DNA from: an uncultured Prevotella sp.
GTDB taxonomy: Bacteria; Bacteroidota; Bacteroidia; Bacteroidales; Bacteroidaceae
NCBI GenBank assembly: GCA_945833995.1
Contig: CAMAGM010000009.1
Coordinates: forward strand, 1 to 38,703
Direction of reading: 5' to 3'
Length of the DNA: 38,703 nt
Under the pieces are notes generated by a model, which did not search any database, had not been told where the DNA came from, and was given only the letters and a program-made list of their open reading frames with translations. Position numbers and translations under genes: made by a program. Within the stretch, counting starts at the first letter, position 1. Each line of letters opens with the position of its first letter. Shown piece by piece: positions 18,255 through 28,900 of this stretch.

Positions 18255-20339
18255 TTAGAAACTCGGATAGTTGTACCAATCCTTGTTGTTAGCCCCATTG
18301 CTCTCATACCAAGACTTGAACTGAGGATAACATTCCTCGATGCTTTTATATTCCGTAGGAACTTTAAATTTGGCTACCTCATCGCTTGTGGCTAAGATGT
18401 TGATGGCAAAGGGATGCCAGTTTGACTTGTTGCCAACATAGTAGAGTCCGTTGGCGGGGTCGCTCCTGTCGTCCTTGGTGCCGAAAAGGGCATTGTTCAT
18501 CTTCTCTGTGGGTGTGAAGTGGGTCGGATGCACCTCATTGCGACCTTGTTCCTTGTATCCGTTTATCACGATGAAGGGGTTGAACTGGTAGTTCAGCGTG
18601 CCGTAGGTGAACATGTCTATTGGCTTGTTGAGTATTGTCTTCACCTTGAACGTTGTCCCGACGGGCACTTTCTGACTGTTGTCTAACAGCATCACAACTG
18701 GGCGCTGCAGGTCGGTGTCGAGACCCTGTCCGTCACACTTGTATGTCGATGTCACCTCGATGCTCTTGATGTCGCTACGGGTGAAGTTGAAACTGCCAAA
18801 ATAGCTCTTGTCGCCGAAGAGGTCGTAGCCGAAGGCGTTCTTGTATTTGGCACCGTTGTTTATAAAGGTGAACTCGTCCTCAAGCATCACCACGCTCCAT
18901 GTCTCATCGTAGTATGCCGCCCTATGGTATGTCATCGCCACGTCGTTCATGTCGTAGTCGCCCTTGCTTGGGAAAAGGTCCTCAAAGCCGAGAATGCCGT
19001 ATGAGTCCTGTTGCCAGATATATTCAGGCTCTTCCTGTTTGTTCGGGTCTTCGCCCTCAGGCAGGTCGGCTGGCACTGTGGGAGTGACCTCAAGTATGAC
19101 GATGTCGTCGCGGAAGTCGCCACCATACTGGTCTGTGCGGCTCTCGTGGTAGGGCTGGTCCTCGAAGGCGAGGGCAATGTGGGTGTTGTCGAGCTTGAAT
19201 GCCATCATGTGGTGAACGTTTTTCGTCAGCACAGCCTCGCCACTGTTGTTGTATGCCGTATATTGGTTGAAGTTGTAGGTGAAATCACCGTTTGTTGAAT
19301 ACTCAGAGAACACGGCGTGGCACTTGTCGGTCTTCTTGTCCGAGGGATTTACGAGCAGCACGAATGCCATGCTCGTTCCTTGTGGGAATGTGGTGCTGCC
19401 GTTGAGTGTCAGCGTGGTGCCGTCGCCCTCGCGTTTCTTTCCGAGGCCTTCCATAGCCACGGTCAGGGGGTAGTCGCTCGGAGTCTTTCCTATTGTCACG
19501 TATTTGTCGCCGTTGAGGTTCGACTCAGCCCTCTGCACCCCATTGCCGAAGGTGTAGAATGTGAGGGTGTTGTTGCGCTTGTTGTTTCCGTGGCTCACGA
19601 AGAAAGCCTTGATGGTCACGTCCTTGTCGAAGGTGATGTAAGGCACGTCGAACTGGTAGGACACGTTGCCGTAATTGTTGCGCTTCTTCAGTGTCGCCTC
19701 TATTGTTTCCTTCCATTCCTTCTTTATCTGCGTGCCCTGAGTCTTTTGCTCGTCTTGTGTGGCAAGTGTGTATTGCAGCGTAGCCCAGTTGGAATATACT
19801 CCTTTTTGCGACTGTGCGTCGCTCACGTTGCCGTCCCACGAAGCCCTTGTGCCAGCCTTTGTCGCGCTTTCCATATCCACCTCGGCAAAGTTTGCCACCT
19901 TGCCGTTGCTGATTGCGCTCTTCATGAGCATTGGCGTGCCAACGGTTTTTGAGAATACGTAGATGTCAGCCGCGGCGGCTGGGATGTGGCAGGAGAAGTC
20001 GAGGCTGCCGTCTGCCTTGGTCCTGCCGGAGAGGAACGGGTGCTTGTTCTCGTCCTTGACGTAGTTGCCCATCTCGTCGGCAACGAGCGGATTAGACGTG
20101 AACATCTCCACTTCTGCCCTTAGCCCCATGTTGAGGCTGATGCTGACGCTCTGCACTGTGGAGAAGTCGAAGTCGTTGGCTTCCTCCTTCGGTGTTTCGG
20201 GTTGCGATGGTTGCTCAGGCTCGTCGGGCTGATACAGGTCGGTCTTGCTTGAGCATGATGTTGCCAGTGTTGGCAATAGTGCCGTTGAGGCAATAATGGT
20301 GCATCCCATTAATAGATTTCTTAATTCTTTTGCTTTCAT
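18255..20339 (-). CDS. LruC domain-containing lipoprotein
   Basis: 694 aa; lipobox-like TSCSSK; YGILGFEDLFPSKGDYDMNDVAMTYH typical of LruC domain. Confidence 0.8.
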   Translation of the reverse strand: MKAKELRNLLMGCTIIASTALLPTLATSCSSKTDLYQPDEPEQPSQPETPKEEANDFDFSTVQSVSISLNMGLRAEVEMFTSNPLVADEMGNYVKDENKHPFLSGRTKADGSLDFSCHIPAAAADIYVFSKTVGTPMLMKSAISNGKVANFAEVDMESATKAGTRASWDGNVSDAQSQKGVYSNWATLQYTLATQDEQKTQGTQIKKEWKETIEATLKKRNNYGNVSYQFDVPYITFDKDVTIKAFFVSHGNNKRNNTLTFYTFGNGVQRAESNLNGDKYVTIGKTPSDYPLTVAMEGLGKKREGDGTTLTLNGSTTFPQGTSMAFVLLVNPSDKKTDKCHAVFSEYSTNGDFTYNFNQYTAYNNSGEAVLTKNVHHMMAFKLDNTHIALAFEDQPYHESRTDQYGGDFRDDIVILEVTPTVPADLPEGEDPNKQEEPEYIWQQDSYGILGFEDLFPSKGDYDMNDVAMTYHRAAYYDETWSVVMLEDEFTFINNGAKYKNAFGYDLFGDKSYFGSFNFTRSDIKSIEVTSTYKCDGQGLDTDLQRPVVMLLDNSQKVPVGTTFKVKTILNKPIDMFTYGTLNYQFNPFIVINGYKEQGRNEVHPTHFTPTEKMNNALFGTKDDRSDPANGLYYVGNKSNWHPFAINILATSDEVAKFKVPTEYKSIEECYPQFKSWYESNGANNKDWYNYPSF

Positions 20340-20436
20340 AAGTTTTTATTTTTTGTTCTGAATACTTCTTCGTGTGTTTTTATGGCTGCAAAGTTACATT
20401 AATTTATTTAAACAAGGAATGTTTTGCGCAGTTTTT

Positions 20437-20467
20437 TTTGTTGTGTCAAGAAAAAACATTAATTTTG
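20437..20467 (+). promoter_or_regulatory. Bacteroidales-type promoter TTTG-N19-TAATTTTG
   Basis: TTTG 20437-20440 and TAATTTTG 20460-20467 upstream of the gene at 20528. Confidence 0.6.
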
Positions 20468-20527
20468 CAAGCGTTATCGCATACTCCTTTAGAAGGAGAA
20501 TAATTATAAAGAACGAAAAACAAAGGA

Positions 20528-21082
20528 ATGAGAAAGACATTTTTATTGGCTTGCGTAGCCTTGGCTGTAGCTTTCGTGGCATGCAAGGAAACGAAAAAGA
20601 GTACGGACATCATCGTGAAGAAGGAGGTGAAGACGGAGCCTTCGGCACCCATAAGGATGCAGGACTACAACCAAGAGACTGAGGCTGACCTTGGCGACAG
20701 CCACTTGACTTGCGCCATTCACCGCTCACCCGACGACAGCCTCCAGATGGTGAAGGACGAGTCGGGACAGCCTTTCGTTGACAACAGCATATCGCTCGTC
20801 ATAACCCGACAGGACGGCTCTACGTTCTTCAAACGCACGTTCACAAAGGCAGCCTTCGACTCATGTCTCGACGACGACTATCGCAAGACAGGAATCCTGG
20901 AGGGCTTGGTGTTCGACCGCGTGGATGGACAGACCTTGCGCTTCGCCGCCAGCGTGAGCCACCCCGGTACTGACGAGTACATCCCCATAGTCCTAACCAT
21001 CGACCGCTTTGCTAACGTAAGCATAAAGCGTGACACACAGTTGGATACAAATGCGCAGGAAGAGGAGGATGATGATATCTAA
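20528..21082 (+). CDS. Small lipoprotein, DUF4738-like
   Basis: 184 aa; lipobox VAFVACKE; conserved-looking DLGDSHLTCAIHRSPDDSLQMVKDESGQPFVDNSISLVITR. Confidence 0.7.
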   Translation: MRKTFLLACVALAVAFVACKETKKSTDIIVKKEVKTEPSAPIRMQDYNQETEADLGDSHLTCAIHRSPDDSLQMVKDESGQPFVDNSISLVITRQDGSTFFKRTFTKAAFDSCLDDDYRKTGILEGLVFDRVDGQTLRFAASVSHPGTDEYIPIVLTIDRFANVSIKRDTQLDTNAQEEEDDDI

Positions 21083-21120
21083 AACGCGGTTCTAATTTGA
21101 TTATAATAGGCATCTGTTCT

Positions 21121-21204
21121 ATGTTCCGCAATGGTGAACCTACATTCCGCAGTGGGGAACGTACATTCCGCAATGGTGAACGTACGTTCCGCAATGCGGA
21201 ACAT
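21121..21204. repeat. Four 21-bp tandem units (ACGTTCCGCAATGGTGAACGT type) bounded by perfect 14-bp inverted ends
   Basis: 84 bp = 4 x 21; TTCTATGTTCCGCA (21117-21130) / TGCGGAACATAGAA (21195-21208). Confidence 0.9.
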
Positions 21205-21494
21205 AGAATAGATACCCTTTCCTAATAATTTCCATACGCCTATCCTCACATTCATATCACTCCTATCCAAACACTATCGTAACCGCTATCCACTCACCAT
21301 TATGGCACGCTTGGTGGCAACATCATTTCCGTTGCATTTTCTCCTTCTATACAGTGAATTTTCATTTTTATCTGCCACCTGCCACCAAAACGGTGCAACG
21401 TAACGATATACAATACATTAACATGGTGGCAGATAGAGGCTGTTTTTGCCTAAAAACGCCCAATTTCCGAAACGACACCACTGCTTTTAGCTTT

Positions 21495-21648
21495 CAACGT
21501 TACGTTTCCTGTACTCCAACGTTGCGTTTCCAACACTCCAACGTTGCGTTTCCAACACTCCAACGTTGCGTTTCCAGCACTCCAACGTTGCGTTTCCGAC
21601 ACTCCAACGTTGCGTTTCCAGCACTCCAACGTTGCGTTTCCATCGACT
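21495..21648. repeat. Seven 22-bp tandem units CAACGTTGCGTTTCCARCACTC
   Basis: CAACG starts at 21495, 21517, 21539, 21561, 21583, 21605, 21627. Confidence 0.92.
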
Positions 21649-21760
21649 TCTCGATATAGCCAAATCGACAAGTCGATATTTGAACATCGTAAAGTCAAGT
21701 TGAGAAGACAACATGATAGTCACCGTTAGTGTCACCGATAAAGACAAAGGTAATCTAACT

Positions 21761-21890
21761 ACGGAAACTACTACGGAAACTACTACGGAAAGTTCGGGAA
21801 CAAGCGGAGATTGTTCGGAGAAAACTAAAAAAGTTCGGAAACAAGTTCGGAAACACAAGCAAAAAGTTCGGGAATTGGTTCGGAAACAAA
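21761..21890 (+). pseudogene. Degenerate 12-nt / 20-21-nt repeats resembling tetrapeptide linker repeats (TTET..., KFGN...), possible remnant of an AlbA_2/Schlafen-type gene
   Basis: ACGGAAA at 21761, 21773, 21785 (12-nt); GTTCGG at 21792, 21813, 21833, 21845, 21866, 21878. Confidence 0.35.
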
Positions 21891-22096
21891 AACATCATAT
21901 TGCCACTAATAATGCCAACAGCTGTTTTAGCTTTAGACCATCTGCAGCCATGATACCTTTATTAATGTCATTTCCTACTGTTCAAAGTGGTTTTAGCTAT
22001 TCCTCAAATGGATTTACTATAAATCCACTATTTCTGGTAAATGCTTCTCAAATGTTACTATATTCTATTTGCTTCTTCATATTATTACTCCAAGTT

Positions 22097-23527
22097 CTAT
22101 TTCACCCAAAAATTCGGCATTGATGTCTTAAACTCAATATCAATATAATGACATTGCTCCTTGATGATTCCACGTCGCCTAATTGCGGGTTGAAGACAAT
22201 AGTTGTCAAAATCGTCCTTCTCCACTTCGGCGAGATTTGTCCAATGTGGAAAGAGTAATTTCATATATGCGACTGCTATACGTTTTACGGCATTGAAATC
22301 ACGAGTGTCCGCATTCTTGTCACATCCTACCAATTCATCAAAAAGCAAGCCATAGATATTTTGCGTTCTTAACGAATGTAGTATTTCGGAGAAATATTCA
22401 ACATTAATTGTCCAACCTTTATATATTATGCCTTTGTTTATACGAGGGAGGTGCCAACCCTCTATAAAACAATGGAAACGGTCAAGAAGAGCAGATTCAC
22501 GGAACGACTGTGGAAGGGAGTCGAAATATCTGAAATTAAGCGGGCATCGCTGGTCATTCAAGGGGATATTGCCCATTATCATAAGCCCACATTCAGAAGT
22601 GAACTCATTGTTGTCTATTGTCGTTTTCCCTGATTCCAGATACGATTTTAATGCCGCTTGAATCTCTGCTGGCTCTTGGAATATAATAGTTTGTATTTCA
22701 TCAAAAGCAGTAAAATCATGGTTCTTAATAATGCCATTCTGTTGTTTTGCCTTGTCATAAAAAAGTTTTGCCCGTGTTACCTTACCTCCACTAACGAGCC
22801 AACCATATTTTGACAGATTTCCAAACACAAAAGATTTACCTGTCCCTTTGGGAGCAAGTTCTATAACATTCAGTCGTGGCTCTACAAATATAAGCAATCG
22901 AGTCAGGAACTCCATTTTCTGAGTCATAGTTTCAAAACCATCACTCTCATACTCCATTGCAGACAACAACACATCAACCCATTCCTGCACAGTAAAGGCT
23001 TTCCTTGCATTTCTAAAATAGTCGATATCGACAGAACGGTATGGTTTGAAAGGCTTGTAATCTACCATCTCAACATGGTTCTTCTTTCCATCCTCGTCAG
23101 GAAGAACAGACAGTTTAACGATATCCCATTTTTCACCATCCACCAATTCGCCCTGATGCTTCTTATAGACATATTCTGGTATCTGACCTTCATTCAGCTT
23201 TATCCCGAGGTCTGGGATAGCAAACCTACGAAGACCCTTAACCAAGTCAATGTATATTATAAATCTTGTCAGTAATGTTAGCTCATCTCCACCAGCAAGA
23301 CGGTCTTTCACTTCTGTCTGCTTCTGCGGAATCACCATATCCAAGAAAGACGTAAGTCCCATTCTGTCTACAGAACCATCGTTGATAATATATCGTTTCA
23401 ACACGAAATCCTTGACAAACGATGGAAGGTTACGCCCTGCAAACAAACTGTTGGTTGATACGGGGTCTTTATAAATTGCCATTGAAGAGAACAGTTCTCT
23501 TACTTTATTTGTAGTACTTGTCTGCAT
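22097..23527 (-). CDS. brxL: BREX BrxL-like AAA+ protein (short form)
   Basis: 476 aa; VIELAPKGTGKSFVFGNLSKYGWLVSGGKVTRAKLFYD, FTAFDEIQTIIF, LMIMGNIPL, SALLDRFHCFIEGWHLPRI typical of BrxL. Confidence 0.85.
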   Translation of the reverse strand: MQTSTTNKVRELFSSMAIYKDPVSTNSLFAGRNLPSFVKDFVLKRYIINDGSVDRMGLTSFLDMVIPQKQTEVKDRLAGGDELTLLTRFIIYIDLVKGLRRFAIPDLGIKLNEGQIPEYVYKKHQGELVDGEKWDIVKLSVLPDEDGKKNHVEMVDYKPFKPYRSVDIDYFRNARKAFTVQEWVDVLLSAMEYESDGFETMTQKMEFLTRLLIFVEPRLNVIELAPKGTGKSFVFGNLSKYGWLVSGGKVTRAKLFYDKAKQQNGIIKNHDFTAFDEIQTIIFQEPAEIQAALKSYLESGKTTIDNNEFTSECGLMIMGNIPLNDQRCPLNFRYFDSLPQSFRESALLDRFHCFIEGWHLPRINKGIIYKGWTINVEYFSEILHSLRTQNIYGLLFDELVGCDKNADTRDFNAVKRIAVAYMKLLFPHWTNLAEVEKDDFDNYCLQPAIRRRGIIKEQCHYIDIEFKTSMPNFWVK

Positions 23528-23529
23528 AT

Positions 23530-25938
23530 TTAGAAACCGAATAAGTCATCCTCCTGCACACCAATATTGATGTTCAGAGAGTCTGTTTGTTTATAATCAC
23601 CTATTTTCAACACTATTTTTGAAGCAGTTGCCACGAGGTTAAGTCGCTCACTCTCAAACGTGTCTCCTTTTGTGCGACGCAAAGAATAAGTAACACCATT
23701 GTACACAACTGCAGGAATATCAATACTGCTTACTCCCTTTATTATGTATTTTACTATTGGATTATTCGCCGAGATATCATGCTCCAACAGCTTTGCAGAT
23801 ACGTCTGATGCGTTCTTCTGGCTGGAAACTATAACGACGGGGACAAGAACCTCTTCTGGCGTTGCCCCTCCATGGGCTCCCTGACCATTTGGTGTTTTTG
23901 ATGTTAGCGAGTTATGTGTAAGCGAGCATAAAGTTTTTCCATCTTCCAAGATAATATAATTATCATCTTTTACCACTTTGTTGTCGGTAAAATTCGCACA
24001 CCGTCCACCATGGTCAGCTTCTATTCCAGCTATATTCAGCCCTTTTCCCAAACATGCCAAATAGCTTAAGCCATGATCAGCCACAAAGGCTATTTTCTTT
24101 CCATTATATTGTGCAAGTACTTGAAGAATCGCTTTCTCCACTATTTGCATCTCTTCAATAAAATAGAGCGGATATTCCTTTTGGCTATGGGCATAATGGT
24201 CGAGGTCGCCTATCTTACTTATGCCAGGTGCCAGTTCCTCCAACTTAATTTTGTTTACCATCGTGGTAGTAGGGAGTTCTGCTGTACAGATATGTATCTC
24301 ATTTAGGTATACCCCATCGAGCCTATGCCTTTCTATTGCTTTAGAGATAAAAGGAATCCAATCAACGCCAAGACCATCAATCCAATAATAAACGTCAATG
24401 TCACTTCTGCTATTCATTAATGTCTTAACCGTCTTAAACCTACTCCTCCACGAGTCAAATGTCACCTCATTAGCATTCCTTTCCTTCAAGCATTCTACCA
24501 ATCGTGGAGAAATTGAACATGCGAGTTTGGACTTTTTGTATTCTTCAAAATATTCATTTACCCACATGTTGCCCTCTGACATCTGCAAACTAAAGATAGA
24601 GGTATAGCTATACAACAAAGGGAACAAGTCTTTTACCATTTCCCTTTGTATAGCATCTTTCCCCAGCCATTCCACCATTAGGCATTTTTCAGAAATGGTC
24701 AAAGAGGACATGTATTTCATAGCTTGGAAATAACCACGCTCTGGGTCTGCGGCAATAGCCATCAGCTTGGCCTTGACTTTCCTTTCTGCCCACTCGGTGA
24801 TTTGGACGTTATGTTTAGCGGCTTCCTTCAAAAGCATGCAACGCACTCGTAAATCTTTCTCGCTAATTGCCTCATCAAATGCCAATGTTGCCAATAGCGA
24901 GAATAGCTCCGACGTGCCAAGTGACGAGGATTTGCGTAATGCTTTTGAAAGATATGTTTCTTCGTCAATATGTTGTAGGTAATAGATTTTCAGTAGCCAG
25001 CGTGAGAAATCGTCTTCACATTCAAACCACGTTTCAACAAAGGAAACCGCATCTGTAAGATTGTAAGAATTGAATTTGCGGTTAACGAATTGCTCTAAAT
25101 CAAAGTCTTCAATATCTATAAGATGGGCGAGTTTTCCCCAATAATCCATATTGTCTTTAGGATTATCATCTGTCCCAACGCTTACTCCAAGCCCATTCCT
25201 CAAAAAATCATACGCATTTCTACAAACAACATATTCAAAGGCATTGTCTGGTTGCGCGTTATGCGCATTATTGAACAAAGACTTTGACGTACAGATTATC
25301 TGTTGACATACTTTATTGCCAACTTTCCATAAATCAATCCATTGCCTAACGTTGGAACAAATGGTGTATTTGCCCGACAATCCTTTTACTCCGTATGTAC
25401 TCTCTGCCAATATAAGCTTATAGTTGTCACCAGTTGTAGCAGAATGGTATTCCCATATATGTATGTTGGGGTCATCCTTGAACTTGCTGACCTTACCTTG
25501 CATTCCAATAACTGGCACATATATACGTTGATGCCCACGCTGCGCCTCTTCTGGAGATTGAATAAGACGTATGGTCTGCAACAAAGAGTCAAACTCCGCA
25601 TAGTTCCCATTATCATAAAACCGTGCTATTTCGGAGAATGGGGCTATGACAAAATCATTAGCGGGGAGACTCTTCACATACTCTTCAAAACGCATGGCGA
25701 GTTGTGAATATGTAATTAATTGGTCATCGTATTCGTCTGCCATCCACTTGTCTATTCCTTGCACATAGACATTGTGGTTACTACATTCAAGGACGAACTC
25801 ATTGAAGTCGCTGAACTTCTCAAAGAGGACAAACCTTAGTGGATACCGGTTACGCAATGCGCTTTCGGCTCCCACCCAGTTTTTGTCTTCCTCAATCTCC
25901 TTATAGAGTTCGTCAAGCGTTTCAAAAGCCTTATACAT
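23530..25938 (-). CDS. pglZ: BREX PglZ alkaline-phosphatase-superfamily protein
   Basis: 802 aa; VYYWIDGLGVDWIPFI, KIAFVADHGLSYLACLGKGLNIAGIEADHGGRC, GAHGGATPEEVLVPVV typical of PglZ C-terminal domain. Confidence 0.88.
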   Translation of the reverse strand: MYKAFETLDELYKEIEEDKNWVGAESALRNRYPLRFVLFEKFSDFNEFVLECSNHNVYVQGIDKWMADEYDDQLITYSQLAMRFEEYVKSLPANDFVIAPFSEIARFYDNGNYAEFDSLLQTIRLIQSPEEAQRGHQRIYVPVIGMQGKVSKFKDDPNIHIWEYHSATTGDNYKLILAESTYGVKGLSGKYTICSNVRQWIDLWKVGNKVCQQIICTSKSLFNNAHNAQPDNAFEYVVCRNAYDFLRNGLGVSVGTDDNPKDNMDYWGKLAHLIDIEDFDLEQFVNRKFNSYNLTDAVSFVETWFECEDDFSRWLLKIYYLQHIDEETYLSKALRKSSSLGTSELFSLLATLAFDEAISEKDLRVRCMLLKEAAKHNVQITEWAERKVKAKLMAIAADPERGYFQAMKYMSSLTISEKCLMVEWLGKDAIQREMVKDLFPLLYSYTSIFSLQMSEGNMWVNEYFEEYKKSKLACSISPRLVECLKERNANEVTFDSWRSRFKTVKTLMNSRSDIDVYYWIDGLGVDWIPFISKAIERHRLDGVYLNEIHICTAELPTTTMVNKIKLEELAPGISKIGDLDHYAHSQKEYPLYFIEEMQIVEKAILQVLAQYNGKKIAFVADHGLSYLACLGKGLNIAGIEADHGGRCANFTDNKVVKDDNYIILEDGKTLCSLTHNSLTSKTPNGQGAHGGATPEEVLVPVVIVSSQKNASDVSAKLLEHDISANNPIVKYIIKGVSSIDIPAVVYNGVTYSLRRTKGDTFESERLNLVATASKIVLKIGDYKQTDSLNINIGVQEDDLFGF

Positions 25939-25941
25939 ATA

Positions 25942-28900
25942 CTACGAATTTATTCTGTCCAACAACCATTCGCCGCCTTCGTCGCATAATTTATTCAAGA
26001 GAGCCAACGCAACATTCAGGGAAGATATGCTCGCAATGTGCTCCTTCGCTTTTTTCCGCTTCTCGGCTATTACGCTATAGTTTGGCATTTGCTCGCCAAC
26101 TCGTGTAGGAGTGTCGTTACGTTCTTCAACTTTTGTCCATTCCTTGTTTGAAGTTTGCTCCAAACGCCAGTTCTTGGCTCTTGCAACCACTTCCTCCTCC
26201 GTCCAGTAACCTACAGTTGATTGCAGATTCTGCTCAATATACTTTCTAACTTCATCCAGCTCGTCATCCTTAAGATTTATCAGCTCTATCTGTTTCAGGA
26301 AATTGTCAAATCCCTCAGCAAAAATATTCTCAATATTAAGAATATTCTTCATCTCAATACGCATCTCGTCAATCAAAGCCAGTGTCTCGTTAACCAACGC
26401 AGGATTGCGCAGCTCCCTTTCCATACAAATCTGCACTATATCATCAACAAGTTTTTTCACTTCGTCTGTGATGGAAACGCTAAAAGGAAGATTGGAAAAT
26501 GCTTTCTCAGAGGCATATTTGATAGCCCATAGAGGACGATTCTTCTTTCCAAGGAATTCCGCAGTAATGGCATAACGGGCATCCTTCAGACTTGTCACGT
26601 CATTATAGGTGTTGTCCTTACTGTTGAGTTTGAACAATGATATTAGAGCTTTGCACAGTTTGCCCTCTTCAGGTGTTTGGAACTTGAAGTTGAGTTTGCT
26701 GTTCGACTTGTTGTCGTCCCAAACCTTAAAGAGCCATACAATATCGTCAATCAAAGCATTCTTGTCATGTGGTTTTCCTTGCATGTCGAATATTTTGTTC
26801 TCCCAACCTCGTAAGGCGAATGCTACCATAGCCATTGCGGAAAAACCTCCGTAAAGACCGTATGGCGGTTTTGTAAGCATAGAAAACTTGTCGTCGAAAT
26901 TGAATGGCAAACTCTTGTCGGCATATTTGATGATGCTATTCACCTTGTCATATACCTTTTTGAAAGGATGGTTTTCAGACACGTCGGTTTTCCATTGCAT
27001 ATTGTCGTCCAAACAGTCTTGAACAAGATATTGTATCGGGCGCATCTGCGCCGTGATTTCCGCCAACTCTGCTTTTGATGTCGCAAACAAGAAGGTACGC
27101 ACAATCTCCTTCGAGTTCTGTTGTTTCCAGAAAGTAGAAGGTGCTTTTTGTCGCAGTATCTCACAAGCATCTGGTCCGTATGGATAGATTGTTGGAGCAA
27201 CAGCAGAGTTCACTATGCTCGAAAGATGTTTCACCGATATAGGTTGTTTCTCATTGCCGCTAATATATATTATGGCATTGTTGCGTTGGGCTGCCTCCAT
27301 CCAGTCTTTTACCATTCCTATTGCATGGTCTCTATGGACTTTCTGTTGGTCAATAAATCCATGACTACTTGCACACGCATAATTTGCCTGATATTCTATG
27401 AACTGTTCGTATCTGCCATCGGTCATTACCTCGTCGAAAACAATATATACTATGTTTTGCAAATCCTTGTCTTGTTCGTCATTTGCACAACTTTCTGCAA
27501 AAGTTCGCAATGTGGCAAGCTCAATGTTGTTGCGTGCCATTAGTAGGGCAAAGAACAAGGCACTACCCTTCGTTTCTCTGCGTCCATTCTTAATCTGGCT
27601 GCGCAAAGAAGAATCATTTTGAACGTCTGAATAGAATTTGTAGTTATACGGACGAATTACCTTCTGCATATATTTCTTTTCAAACAAATTCGATGCAGCA
27701 TCAGAGAAGTTGAGTATCTGGTGGGTAAAACGGAACTGTACGTTTCTCATCTCCGTTTTCTTTTCCTCAATCTCACCAGAAGGCAAGGCTGAGAACTGAA
27801 CGGAATAAAGACCTCCTGGGGCACGCTGTATTATTCCTTGCTCATTAAACCATTGAAGCACAGTGTCAACCATTCCTTCATAGCGTGAGCCTTGGTAAAG
27901 TGCCTTTATGTTGTCCTCTGAAGGTGTAACGAGTCCGTTGTTATTCTCTCCAGACACATTATTGAATGCGTTGAGCAATAATATCCCTTTGAAAACGGCA
28001 TAATAAGCATCACCCTCATTGGCAACCTGAAGGCGGTAGGAGTTGAAACGCTCGGTCACTGCGCCATAATTTGTCACATCGTCTTGGAACACCTTTAGAA
28101 CGTAATCCCATAAATAGTCGGCAGTTATTGTATCGCCGTTCAAATATGCCTCTTCATTATCCAAGAAATCTCTTATGGCATCATTCTGCCCCAAGAACTC
28201 GAATACACTACGGCTTGATGAGCCAACAACAGTCGCATAGTGAGTTGCAAGATTAGCTGTTCCGGGATGCAATGGGTAAAGATTGAAAAGGTCTGCCTTA
28301 GTTGATTCCGGGTCATTGCTTGTCTGCGTGAAGACAGTGAGCAGTTCCGGATTTTGTTGATAAAATCTTAGGCACATCTGTTCGTGTCGCTCCTTATTCA
28401 AAATCTCAAACTTGCGCGACATAATCTTGAAAGCCGATACCGACTCCATATTGTATTTTTCCCGATGGTAACGGCCATCGGTTTGTTTCAATTGCTCAGA
28501 GTTGAATTTGTCAAAGGCTGACGGATGTGAAATAAGGAACATGAAAGAGTTGTTCTCTTCGTTGGCAAAACGCTCCGCAATCTCTTGCAGCTCTTTTAGG
28601 ACTGGAATGCCTATGGCATTGGTCATCACATCGGTGAACTCATCCCAAACAATCAGCAGACCATTATAAGTCCCCATTTCCGCAAGTTTATCTTGCACTT
28701 CTATGAGCCATTGTTTGATGTTTTCGTTGTTCATGCGCACGTCAAGACCTGTCTCACGCAGTGTGTCAGATATTCTATGGAACGTACCGAGGTCGTTGTT
28801 CCTTAAATTGTCAATCAGTTGGGAGCTGTTCGATACAATTGAGGAAAGTGCAGTATAGGTTTCGACCAAATGTTCCCATATTTCTTTGTGGTTTTCAATA

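Noticed and set aside
21495-21648. CRISPR array
   Set aside because: Period is only 22 bp with near-identical whole units and no unique spacers; no cas genes nearby.
21354-21858. ORFs 21354-21659 (+) and 21487-21858/21450-21698 (-)
   Set aside because: They are translations of the 22-bp repeat cycling through frames; no protein-like features.
21713-22123. 136-aa plus-strand ORF next to brxL as a real gene
   Set aside because: Begins in repeat-derived sequence and continues into low-complexity hydrophobic text; more likely decayed DNA.
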